Assembly: GCF_000378125.1 (NCBI RefSeq)
Contig: NZ_KB899244.1
Coordinates: 1-64,000 of the forward strand
DNA: 64,000 nt
Source of the DNA: Rudaea cellulosilytica DSM 22992
GTDB taxonomy: Bacteria; Pseudomonadota; Gammaproteobacteria; Xanthomonadales; Rhodanobacteraceae
Reading direction: 5' to 3'
In this document: piece by piece, positions 18,814 to 26,540 of the stretch
Layout of the letters: each line of letters starts with the position of its first letter
How positions within the stretch are numbered: the stretch's first letter is position 1
Position numbers and translations under genes: made by a program
The notes under the pieces: generated by a model
Databases searched by the model: none
Seen by the model: the letters and a program-made list of their open reading frames with translations, nothing else
What the model was told of the DNA's origin: nothing

Positions 18814-19140
18814 CTAGTCCGCTTTTCCCTTGCGGCTGGAAGCTACAGTAACTTTCCTGGAAAGCTTTGAGCCTGAGGATTTGAAGTCCTTGATCACCTG
18901 AGCCAGACGATCGTCGTCCGCGTAGAAGTACGCCAGTGGGACGGAGGCAGCGTAAGCCAATCTCGCCGCCATGCCCATGTCGGGCTCATGAACTCCGACC
19001 TCATATCGATTGACCCTAGGTGACGCTACGAACGGGTCCAATCCTGCCTTGATGCCAAGCTGCTTTTGAGACAAACCCGCAGCCAGCCGTGCCTCTCGCA
19101 GGCGTCGGCAAAAGATGGCTTTGGGGTCCAAAGGCCGCAT
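18814..19140 (-). CDS. XRE-family helix-turn-helix regulator
   Basis: A 108-aa DNA-binding protein. The HTH spans about residues 10-60 (RRLREARLAAGLSQKQLGI, then the recognition part and NRYEVGVHEPDMGMA), followed by PLAYFYADDDRLAQVI and a basic tail. This short form is common in Proteobacteria and usually represses its own promoter. A perfect 17-bp palindrome lies 55 bases upstream of its start, between it and the divergent AbrB-type gene, and is the likely operator for both. Confidence 0.85.
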   Translation of the reverse strand: MRPLDPKAIFCRRLREARLAAGLSQKQLGIKAGLDPFVASPRVNRYEVGVHEPDMGMAARLAYAASVPLAYFYADDDRLAQVIKDFKSSGSKLSRKVTVASSRKGKAD

Positions 19141-19195
19141 CTCGGCTCCGCAAATCAGGGAGCTACGAGACTCGTAACTTTCGCTTGCCAGCGAT

Positions 19196-19212
19196 ACTAC
19201 GATTATCGTAGT
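19196..19212. promoter_or_regulatory. Palindromic operator between XRE and AbrB genes
   Basis: ACTACGATTATCGTAGT is a perfect dyad of two 8-base arms around a central T. It sits in the 120-base divergent region between the XRE regulator (start 19140) and the AbrB-type gene (start 19261), where an autoregulatory repressor site is expected. Confidence 0.7.
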
Positions 19213-19260
19213 GTTATTTGGGCGGATAGCTCCACACGCACCTCCATTGAGGGTGGGATT

Positions 19261-19518
19261 ATGGTGTTATCGCAATTGGAACAGTCTGGCGGCTCGGTGA
19301 TCGTGGCGATTCCGAGCGACATCCTTAGTCAGCTTGGCGTAGAAGCTGGGCAGAAGGTAGAACTTGCAATAAAAGACGGCGTCCTCGTCGTCCAGCCGCA
19401 CCAACTTTCACCAGAGCCAACGCTAGAGAACGGGGTGAAGAAGACGTTTGTCCCATTTGCCGCCGAATGGGGTCGTGTCAGAGCAAGGTTCAATTCCATG
19501 CCCAAGCGCAGCGATTGA
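19261..19518 (+). CDS. AbrB/MazE-like (SpoVT-AbrB) antitoxin-type protein
   Basis: An 85-aa protein. Residues 1-50 (GGSVIVAIPSDILSQLGVEA then GQKVELAIKDGVLVVQP) form the swapped-hairpin AbrB DNA-binding fold found in MazE and related antitoxins. The C-terminal tail (FVPFAAEWGRVRARF) would be the toxin-binding part. ATG 19261 is chosen because a GAGGGTGGG ribosome-binding region precedes it and the fold starts there; the frame is open further upstream. No MazF-like or other toxin follows intact, so it is either an orphan or one whose partner was lost at the transposon border. Confidence 0.75.
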   Translation: MVLSQLEQSGGSVIVAIPSDILSQLGVEAGQKVELAIKDGVLVVQPHQLSPEPTLENGVKKTFVPFAAEWGRVRARFNSMPKRSD

Positions 19519-20021
19519 TGGAAGCGGTCGATGTGGAAGAAGAGGGCTCTGCAACGGCGCCCGACTCACTGCTCAGCCACAGCCAACGAAGGCCAGAGCA
19601 ATCAATCAACCCCGAATCCATTCACCGATAATTTGGCGCTCGAACAGGCCGAAGGGTTCTAGTCTACGATTGAAGCCGTTGACACTTCTCGCTGGATCGA
19701 TGTCGCGGTGATAGCGGAGTTCTCTTCAACAGGCCGCCCAAAGAGATCCAGTGCTGCTCTCGCCCATTTCATCCGACGCAACCAGCACGAACAAGGCGAC
19801 CATTTCCCAGGATACATCTGACTCCAGAAATTTTTCTTGTACTTATCCCGGCAAAATTCGTCATGCGCATCCATGAGAGCGTCGATTCAGTCTTTCAAAA
19901 ACCGCTTCTTCGCTTCGATAGTTCAGCTTTCGATCACCTGACCAACGTACGTGACGTCGACACATCGTCCAATTTTTCGTTATTCAGAAAAAACCCTAAC
20001 TCAGACAACGAAGTAAGCAAT
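19519..20021. other. Gene-poor region before the Tn7-like module
   Basis: No supported gene. A 71-aa minus-strand frame (19659-19874) is open but has no recognisable domain. The right half becomes AT-rich, unlike the flanks, as near the ends of Tn7-like elements. Confidence 0.4.
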
Positions 20022-20174
20022 TGACTGTATAAGCAAAACTAATTTTCTATCACTGTTTTTAGAAAACGCAATAAAGCGTCTGAAAAATCAATAAAAACAT
20101 GATGTTGCAAAATTATAATCTTGCTGACATTGAAAGAATTTGATACGGTCTATCGCTTAAATAATTTTTGGTTG

Positions 20175-20225
20175 AGGCCAGTTCAGGTCTTCACCTTCTG
20201 CTCTTGCAGACCATAGAGCTGGCCT
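20175..20225. repeat. Nested inverted repeat near the transposon left end
   Basis: The outer arms AGGCCAG (20175-20181) and CTGGCCT (20219-20225) enclose inner arms GGTCT (20186-20190) and AGACC (20208-20212) around a 17-base loop. It could fold as a two-step hairpin in RNA. No known RNA family is recognised. Confidence 0.5.
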
Positions 20226-20308
20226 AAGAATTTGCACTAAGGAGACCTAATCGCTCAGACGCGCCTATCCACCCGCACTAATGTCCTTTCCGAACCCGGA
20301 AATGAAAA

Positions 20309-20330
20309 CGGGACCCCTGGCAGGGTCCCG
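20309..20330 (-). terminator. Intrinsic terminator-like hairpin (minus direction)
   Basis: CGGGACCC and GGGTCCCG form an 8-bp stem with a 6-base loop. On the minus strand the stem is followed by TTTTC, as in an intrinsic terminator. No minus-strand gene is seen just upstream, so it may insulate the transposon genes or belong to a small transcript. Confidence 0.5.
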
Positions 20331-20673
20331 CGATGCTGAAACGGCTGGTACCGAGATAGCTTCGCTCATTTAAGGGTCGCGGTCAAGTATTGCCCGGCAT
20401 TCGCCGAGGCTCACCGGGATCTTCTGCCATGCAGCCATCTTCTTAGCGTTCAGTCGAAAAGCGCGCTCGTTCCCGCGCGGCGCATCTATTTAACGTGCAG
20501 TCGGCCAAGCACGGCGCGCTTCCATTCTCAGTCCAGACTTTCTCCGCACACGCTATCGCGTGCGGATGGCACTGTGCCCTTGGCGCAGCGCATTGCGCCT
20601 AGCCGAACCTGGAATATCTATGCCGTTTATTTTCTCAACAGATTCTCCCGGCTCAGACTACAGAGCCAGCACC

Positions 20674-21381
20674 ATGCGTGTCTCCGTTGATCCTACCGCT
20701 CCGCTCTGTAAGGATATCCCCCGCCCTTTCCAACCACGCGTGTTTGGTCGACGCGAATTTGAGAAGCGCGATGTTTACGGCTTCCTGTCCGTTAAAGAAG
20801 GACGACCTGTCGAAGTCGACGGATTGTCAGCCATCGCGGTGGCACTCGCCTTCGAGTGCGATCCCTGGGTGGCGTCCTATACAGAACGACCACGCTTCTT
20901 ACCTGTTGGAGATAAGAGTGTCGAACTGGATTTCTGGGTTCGTTTAGTTACTGGCCTAGAAGAATTCCTACTCCTTGTGCCCGATGCTGATTGCGTTCAG
21001 ACGCTTGGCGGCATCCCGCGGCCGCGTGAGGCGGATCGCTATCTAGCTATTGCCCGAGACGGCGGCCTTTCGCTTCGTTTTGTAACTGAACATGACGTTC
21101 GAGCTGCTGGTGCGACTATCACGCAGAACAACCGTCTGCTGGCTTTTACTCAGGTCGCCCAGTCACTTGGCAACCATCTGGCGCTGCGAGCCCGAATCCT
21201 CGCACATTTCGACCTGCAACCTCGCGCCCGCATTGACCAGATTGAGGTGGCACTGTCGCCGTTCCACCCCGCCGACGTCCAGGCAGTGATCTGTGAGCTC
21301 GTTTACCTAGGAGCTCTCGACTTTGATCGGGGTAACGAACTTAACCGTCGCACGGTGATTGAGCGGAGAGTCTGGCTATGA
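20674..21381 (+). CDS. TnsA-like transposon endonuclease
   Basis: A 235-aa protein. ATG 20674 is preferred because the conserved region starts soon after; in-frame ATGs at 20620 and 20560 exist. The TnsA core is visible as FECDPWVASYTERPRFL (about residues 62-78), followed by ELDFWVRLVTG, matching the Glu and Asp of the restriction-enzyme-like active site. The usual QxK or ExK strand that follows reads EEFLLLVPDA here, so the catalytic lysine seems to be missing. The C-terminal winged-helix-like part contacts TnsC in relatives. TnsA normally cuts the 5' strands to allow cut-and-paste; a dead TnsA would leave cointegrates. The stop overlaps the TnsB start by ATGA. Confidence 0.75.
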   Translation: MRVSVDPTAPLCKDIPRPFQPRVFGRREFEKRDVYGFLSVKEGRPVEVDGLSAIAVALAFECDPWVASYTERPRFLPVGDKSVELDFWVRLVTGLEEFLLLVPDADCVQTLGGIPRPREADRYLAIARDGGLSLRFVTEHDVRAAGATITQNNRLLAFTQVAQSLGNHLALRARILAHFDLQPRARIDQIEVALSPFHPADVQAVICELVYLGALDFDRGNELNRRTVIERRVWL

Positions 21382-23237
21382 GGCCGCGCTTCACCACCAC
21401 GGAGGTTGCCACCCTACTGGCACTGCCACGACCCGACACGGCGACAATGACGGACCTTAGTGATTCGGAGAAGCAAGCCGTTCAGAACCGTACCAACGCG
21501 CTCGTTGAACTCATAGAAGGATCGACGATCAATCAGGTTGCCAAAGCATACGGACTGCACCGCAAGACACTCAGTCGTATGTTGGACCTTGTAATGGAAC
21601 CCGCCATCGGCGGTGGCATCAATGGCTTCGCCGTGTGCATGCCCGGCGCACGCCTAGTCGATCCGCAGCCTCGGGAAACCGGCCTTCCCATTTTAGGCCG
21701 GGCCCATGCGATGGCCCGACTTGTTTTGGCCATTCCGGAGATCGGCGTACTGGCAGCCAAGTTCAAAAACACACTGCCCACGCGAAAACGGACCAGTCCG
21801 TCGTTCGACCGTCTCTACGCAGAGATGAAGCGAATTCTTAATGCGAAAGAGCTGGAAAATAGTTACCCACTTAACACTCGGGACGGTGGACGGAGGGTGC
21901 TGGCCACTTTCATCAAACGGTTGCGCAAACGCAACGCAGAACAGGCCATGGCCTTCGCTACTCCGACAACACTGACCAGATGGGAAGATCTAACGGGTAT
22001 TCGCCCGTTTGACGAAATACAGTTTGATGGACATTACATTGATCTCAAGAACCAGTACGTCGCCGTCCCGCTGCCAGACGACACTTACGTGCTCGCGCCG
22101 ATTTCAGGACTGTTGCTCCTCGCCGAGCTCGACAAGGAATCTCGCGCATGCGTGTCCTGGTCGCTGATCATTGACGCGTCGTACGACCAGCTCGACTTGC
22201 TTAAGACCCTTGAACGTGGCCTGACACCTTGGCGACCGCGCGATCTCACCGGGCTACAAATGCGGTACTTGCCCAACGCGTGGATGCCAACCATGGGAGA
22301 CGGACTACCTCCCCGCCCACTCAGACTGTCGCTGGACAACTTCTCAGCGCACATTGCCAAGCATGCCCGACGCACTCTGCTGCACCATCAACTTGGGGTT
22401 TATCGGTTCGGTGTCGCCGGCATTCCCGAGACCCGAGGGAACGCCGAGGCGTTCTTCAAAGTAATTGAGCAAAAGGTACTGCGATTCCTTGCGGGCGGAT
22501 TCGAGCCCGAGACGAGAAGTCGAGCTGAACAGAAGATCTCTACCAGGAAGGCATCGAACTATCCGATCTTCCAAGACTTGCTTGAAAACTTCATTGATAT
22601 CGCGATCAGCACGTACAACGTGACTGCGCATGCAGAAATGTACAACCGCAGTCCGCGCGAAGTGATCGAACACTTTCTTGAGTCCGGCGGGATGCCCCTG
22701 CGTTCTTCGCGTTCCATCGATGACGCGCGCAACATGCGCCGCATTCGTATTCGGGTCACCATCCGCGGCAGTGAAGCCAACGGTGTTCTGCCCCATGTCA
22801 ACTATGGGTATGGAACATACCGCAGCGAGAAGCTCAATCCACGTTGGGACTTGATCGGAAAAAAGTTCGACGCGTTCATCGAAGACGATGACGCAAGGTT
22901 CCTGACGCTTCTCGACGAGCACGGGTTGCCCTATGTCACCCTGCAGACTCTGCCTCCCTATTCACGGACACCACATGCGCTCACCCAGCGCAAGCGTGCG
23001 GAACAACTGCGGAAATCAAACCCGAGACGTTGGGAAAACATCGACGATATGATCGAGGCCTATCACGCCGATGTCCGCGACTGCGCGCGGCGCTTGAAAT
23101 GGGCGGCTGATGAAATCGCAAGCGGCTCGGTGCCAAGGGCGCCTGCAAATCCGCCGCGAGCCACGCCAAGTGGCGCTGCACAAACTCTGGCAGGACTAAT
23201 GCCACGCGGTGGCCCGGTGAACTTGCGTCGCCGCTAA
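21378..23237 (+). CDS. tnsB: TnsB-like DDE transposase (Mu/Tn7 type)
   Basis: A 619-aa protein. The N-terminal part contains helix-turn-helix-like DNA binding (INQVAKAYGLHRKTLSRML, about residues 54-72). The rve/DDE catalytic core runs from about 205 to 430: FDEIQFDGHYIDL with the first Asp, LSLDNFSAH with the second Asp, and ETRGNAEAFFKVIEQ with the Glu. The C-terminal Mu-type beta-barrel and a tail follow (GYGTYRSEKLNPRWDLIGKK). It binds the transposon ends and joins the 3' strands to target DNA. Start and stop sit in the operon with TnsA upstream (ATGA overlap) and the TnsC frame downstream. Confidence 0.9.
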   Translation: MRPRFTTTEVATLLALPRPDTATMTDLSDSEKQAVQNRTNALVELIEGSTINQVAKAYGLHRKTLSRMLDLVMEPAIGGGINGFAVCMPGARLVDPQPRETGLPILGRAHAMARLVLAIPEIGVLAAKFKNTLPTRKRTSPSFDRLYAEMKRILNAKELENSYPLNTRDGGRRVLATFIKRLRKRNAEQAMAFATPTTLTRWEDLTGIRPFDEIQFDGHYIDLKNQYVAVPLPDDTYVLAPISGLLLLAELDKESRACVSWSLIIDASYDQLDLLKTLERGLTPWRPRDLTGLQMRYLPNAWMPTMGDGLPPRPLRLSLDNFSAHIAKHARRTLLHHQLGVYRFGVAGIPETRGNAEAFFKVIEQKVLRFLAGGFEPETRSRAEQKISTRKASNYPIFQDLLENFIDIAISTYNVTAHAEMYNRSPREVIEHFLESGGMPLRSSRSIDDARNMRRIRIRVTIRGSEANGVLPHVNYGYGTYRSEKLNPRWDLIGKKFDAFIEDDDARFLTLLDEHGLPYVTLQTLPPYSRTPHALTQRKRAEQLRKSNPRRWENIDDMIEAYHADVRDCARRLKWAADEIASGSVPRAPANPPRATPSGAAQTLAGLMPRGGPVNLRRR

Positions 23238-23279
23238 TGCGGAGATTCTCTCTTCCGATAGCACCAACCCTATCCACCA

Positions 23280-23522
23280 ATGTTTCACTCCATGACGCCG
23301 AGAATCGCTGAAAAATCTGTCGATGACGTGAAGAGTACGGTGGCGTGGATCGACACCAGTACCGTGTGCCCCTCATACATAGATCCCATTGACAACACAT
23401 CCGGAATTGCCCAGCCCATGCAGACATATCGAAAATTACGCAAACAAAGCCCACACCACAAGCCGCTGGCAATGCTGCTCGTCATCAATCCTTCGATTGC
23501 GATTAGTCAAAAAGTGACCTGA
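23280..23522 (+). CDS. Probable N-terminal part of a split TnsC
   Basis: An 80-aa frame (MTPRIAEKSVDDVKSTVAWI onward from the second Met) ends at TGA 23520-23522. The frame continues in the same phase into the TnsC ATPase after only CCC and its ATG at 23526. The sequence is protein-like, with a helical stretch (MQTYRKLRKQSPHHKP) and a hydrophobic end (LAMLLVINPSIAIS). Its position fits the N-terminal arm that TnsC uses to meet TniQ/TnsD. It is either a separate small gene, or TnsC carries one nonsense codon that is bypassed by reinitiation or readthrough. Confidence 0.55.
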   Translation: MFHSMTPRIAEKSVDDVKSTVAWIDTSTVCPSYIDPIDNTSGIAQPMQTYRKLRKQSPHHKPLAMLLVINPSIAISQKVT

Positions 23523-23525
23523 CCC

Positions 23526-24515
23526 ATGACGACCGATGATCGCCATCCGATGTTGCGGTCGCGCCGGCCCATGATCATTACCCGCCCCGGCGAGCGCCTT
23601 GCTGGCGATGCCAAAAACAGCATCGAAATTGGGGCCGACGCCATCTGGATTGACGGCAAGGGGCGCATTGGCAAAACGTTTGGAGTCCGCCAACTCATCC
23701 AAACCGATACTTGGAGGCCCTTTTCGATGTACATCGCCGAGTTCACTTACACCAAGCCGTCCAAGCCCGGCGAAGGTTACTTCGCCAGCTCCCTCCTACT
23801 TCAACAAGGCCAGACTGTCTCGTCGAGCGCGGCCAGCAACGCTACGCTCATGCGCGCCATTCGCATGATTCAGGAGGAGGGACATCGCCAAGGGGCCGAG
23901 GTGATTGGCCTTGCGTTTAATGAGGCAAACCGGTTCACTGCTAATGACTACGAGCACGTGATGTCAGTGGCGAATGAATTCGAAAAAAGCGGACGTGTCT
24001 TTTTCTTCTTCATCAATCAAACCGATTCGGGTCGCTTTGGGTTTTCGACGATCGATAAGATGCCGCCTCGGCATATTTATGGCCGCTTTTTCACCACATC
24101 ACACCACTACACCGGACTTCTCTGGAATGTGCCAGAGGCCGACAAATCAATCCAAGTGATCTCCGATGTGGCACTTGCCTTCCGGGAGTACGACGAGGAG
24201 CTTATTTGGCCAAAAGGATCTGGCCTATCTTTCACTCAGTATTTCGCGCCCAATGCCTACGCAGCGGGTTGGCGGTTAGGAAGCCAGATTGAGCTGATCA
24301 AAAAGGAAATCGATGCCCTGCGTGCAGAGTACGGCCTTCCTTATGTCACAGAATGGCCGATGCAGTCTTTTGAACGTTTCGTCTACTTTGTACTTGTCCG
24401 CGTAGCATACGAGAACCCGAACTTCACGGAGCTTACCGCCGCCAACATCCGCGAAGGACTGATCAGGGCCGGCTACCTAGAGATCGAACCAGGCTATCAG
24501 GGGGTATCGGCATGA
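23526..24515 (+). CDS. tnsC: TnsC-like AAA+ ATPase
   Basis: A 329-aa protein. Walker A is GKGRIGKT (about residues 44-51). The Walker B region reads VIGLAFNEANRF (about 125-136), so the usual Asp is Asn while the Glu is kept. A sensor-like stretch (VFFFFINQTD) follows near 160. TnsC filaments link the TniQ target selector to TnsA/TnsB and need ATP. The gene begins right after an in-frame stop of an 80-aa frame in the same phase and ends overlapping TniQ by ATGA. The Asn may slow ATP hydrolysis, which in Tn7-like systems tends to keep the complex active; that is inference. Confidence 0.85.
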   Translation: MTTDDRHPMLRSRRPMIITRPGERLAGDAKNSIEIGADAIWIDGKGRIGKTFGVRQLIQTDTWRPFSMYIAEFTYTKPSKPGEGYFASSLLLQQGQTVSSSAASNATLMRAIRMIQEEGHRQGAEVIGLAFNEANRFTANDYEHVMSVANEFEKSGRVFFFFINQTDSGRFGFSTIDKMPPRHIYGRFFTTSHHYTGLLWNVPEADKSIQVISDVALAFREYDEELIWPKGSGLSFTQYFAPNAYAAGWRLGSQIELIKKEIDALRAEYGLPYVTEWPMQSFERFVYFVLVRVAYENPNFTELTAANIREGLIRAGYLEIEPGYQGVSA

Positions 24516-26026
24516 TCGCTCGAGCAATCGAATCCGGTCGCGCCGAGGTGCTTCGAGGCACGGTGGCGCGGGGCTCCCTAACCCCGTTTGCCTCAATACT
24601 TGATGCGCCGTTTGTTGGCAGTGACTTTTCGGTTCTACCAGCCACTTCCGCCTTCGGATTGCTTGCTCGAATGGTACGACTCAACGCCTTTGAGCCCACT
24701 GACCTATTTCGCCTGTTCGGGATTCGCGCCCGGCGCGCGGACGACCTTTCAGAGCTGATGACGTTCTCCCAGGCACGCCATACGGCACTGGCTCGGGCCT
24801 TGCGTCTGAGTTCAGTGCCGCCAACCTGGAACCTGACAGTGTGGTTCCCATTCCAATCATCGTCAGAGATACTCCGGCCAGAATGGGCCTTCCGGTACTG
24901 CCCGCAGTGCATACGTTCTGGCTATCACACGCTGTTGCACCAACTTCCATGGATTAATCGCTGCCCTTGGCATGGTGCGACATTGATCAATGCGTGCCCC
25001 TGTTGCGGGAGCAAGCCTCCAGTGCTCGCCGACTGGCGTTTCGACAGAAACCTGACGTGCAATTGTGGTCACGCACTTCTGTCGACGAACGCGGCCCTCA
25101 AGCAATCAGTGGGACCTCCCAGTGGTGCGGCCGACTTCATCGCCGGGTATTTGGAATGGGCAGCCATTGAACGAGAACGTGTCACGCTCGTCGCCCCGGA
25201 GCATCCGACTAACATCGCATCGGCGCTAGGCGACCTGATTCCGCTGCCAAGGAACTGGGCGCGCCGGTATGGCGAACGAGATTCACGTAGACATACCCGC
25301 GTCTGGCGAGCCGCCGACCACGCTCCACATCCGGATCGAAAGGCGATCAAGCAATTCGACACGTTACGACAGGACCGCCCTGGTTTTTTGGTGGTTCCAG
25401 ATCAAACGCGTGGTTCAATTGCTCACGTAGCCGCAGACCTCGCACTCAAGCTTCCCAGTAGCTCACTTACCGAACGAGAAATGAATCTGTTCCTGGCTGG
25501 AATTGGAATGGGTACTCCAAAGGCATTTCAGCCGGCTCAACGCAGGTTCTCTACAACGCTTTCTACATTGCCGCCGTGGGTGGTTGCTGGGCAGCAGTTC
25601 TTGAATCTGGCTTGCCTCCATCCGATGGCCTACCGGCCTATCGTAAAGCTAGTAGATATCATCGCTCCAGATGACAGATCGTCATTCAACTTTCACGCGC
25701 AGGCAACGATCTCCGAACTAAATCTTTTGATTCGGGCGTGCGGGCACCTCCTGGCACGCGGATACGCCGAGGGCCTGAGGGCAATCTTATCCCGGTACAT
25801 TCCAGACTTGTACAAGATGAGGCGTGATGCTCCTCATTTGACCACGCCTTGGATCCTAGTGACTCGTGATCAAACCCGGCTCTTCAGCATTCGCGTAGTC
25901 TGGATACCCATGGACTGCACCCAAACTGCGGCGGCAGACCTACTTGAGGAAGCAGAAGTTGCCAATCAGCGTCGTGAACGCAGACACGGCAAAAGCCGAG
26001 AAAGGCTCGTACATAACGGAGCGTGA
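24512..26026 (+). CDS. TniQ/TnsD-like target selector
   Basis: A 504-aa protein. The TniQ zinc-binding part shows FRYCPQCIRSGYHTLLHQLP (about residues 128-147), WINRCPWHGATLINACPCCG, then CNCGHALLS, giving the CPxC...CxxH...CxxC pattern. The long C-terminal part lacks a recognisable second domain but has the size expected of a target-binding TniQ between the small Tn5053 type and TnsD. It would bring the TnsC complex to a chosen site. The start overlaps the TnsC stop by ATGA. No guide-RNA system is nearby, so targeting is probably protein based. Confidence 0.85.
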   Translation: MIARAIESGRAEVLRGTVARGSLTPFASILDAPFVGSDFSVLPATSAFGLLARMVRLNAFEPTDLFRLFGIRARRADDLSELMTFSQARHTALARALRLSSVPPTWNLTVWFPFQSSSEILRPEWAFRYCPQCIRSGYHTLLHQLPWINRCPWHGATLINACPCCGSKPPVLADWRFDRNLTCNCGHALLSTNAALKQSVGPPSGAADFIAGYLEWAAIERERVTLVAPEHPTNIASALGDLIPLPRNWARRYGERDSRRHTRVWRAADHAPHPDRKAIKQFDTLRQDRPGFLVVPDQTRGSIAHVAADLALKLPSSSLTEREMNLFLAGIGMGTPKAFQPAQRRFSTTLSTLPPWVVAGQQFLNLACLHPMAYRPIVKLVDIIAPDDRSSFNFHAQATISELNLLIRACGHLLARGYAEGLRAILSRYIPDLYKMRRDAPHLTTPWILVTRDQTRLFSIRVVWIPMDCTQTAAADLLEEAEVANQRRERRHGKSRERLVHNGA

Positions 26027-26540
26027 TTTCCTGGGCAATCGACAACTTGCTACACGCTCAAGTGCGGGGCTACAAATTTGACCCAGCCTTTGTGCGTGGC
26101 ACGGAAAAGAGCGCACCGGTGAGTGCGCGCTCAAACGCAGTGACGAATACACCCCAGCGCAGCGGTTGTATAAAAATCAATAAGTTGCATAATTCACACT
26201 AGAGTGCGGTGAACAGTAGCTGGCTGACTACGCACTCCAAATGATCAATCCACGCAGCAAGACATGCCTTGCTGGACAACCTCCGCAGCCGCTGGATATC
26301 GCAGGAAATGTTGGGCGTAACGGCACTTATCCTGTGCAACCAGCGCAGACATTCTTGTGCATCGTTAGCTTCTCCGCAGACAAATTTGTGCAACGTAGTC
26401 TCCGCTGCACCGTCGGAATCGCCCTGCCCCCGCTTGCCCAGCTGTTTGCAAACGGCCAGTTCCGGTCAGTCGTCCGTTCTAGCACGCGGCCAAAAACAGC
26501 TGTTCGTCATTGTCGGCTTTGCGTCGGATTCAAACAGGAA
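26027..26540. other. Transposon right flank, no intact gene
   Basis: A 64-codon minus-strand frame (26199-26393, with a TTG start) stops exactly at the proposed transposon border, so it may be the tail of an interrupted chromosomal gene, but no family is recognised. Bases 26171-26198 hold the AT-rich sequence proposed as the transposon right end. Confidence 0.4.

Larger units (their letters stand above)
20022..26198 (+). mobile_element. Tn7-like transposon (TnsA-B-C-TniQ), borders tentative
   Basis: Four overlapping or closely spaced + strand genes (20674-26026) encode a TnsA-like nuclease, a TnsB-type DDE transposase, a TnsC-type ATPase and a TniQ-type target selector. The borders are my estimate. 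The right end read inward, TGTGAATTATGCAACTTATT followed by GATTTTTAT, resembles the left sequence TGTATAAGCAAAACTAATTT followed by TCTAT at 20026. A matching 5-bp target duplication is not visible, so either border may be wrong. There is no cargo beyond the transposition genes and no Cas gene. Confidence 0.7.

Noticed and set aside
19659-19874. 71-codon minus strand frame
   Set aside because: No family recognised, no clear ribosome-binding site, and it lies in a border region; not enough to call a gene.
26199-26393. 64-codon minus strand frame ending at the proposed transposon border
   Set aside because: It starts with TTG, has no recognisable family, and its end depends on a border that I could not prove.
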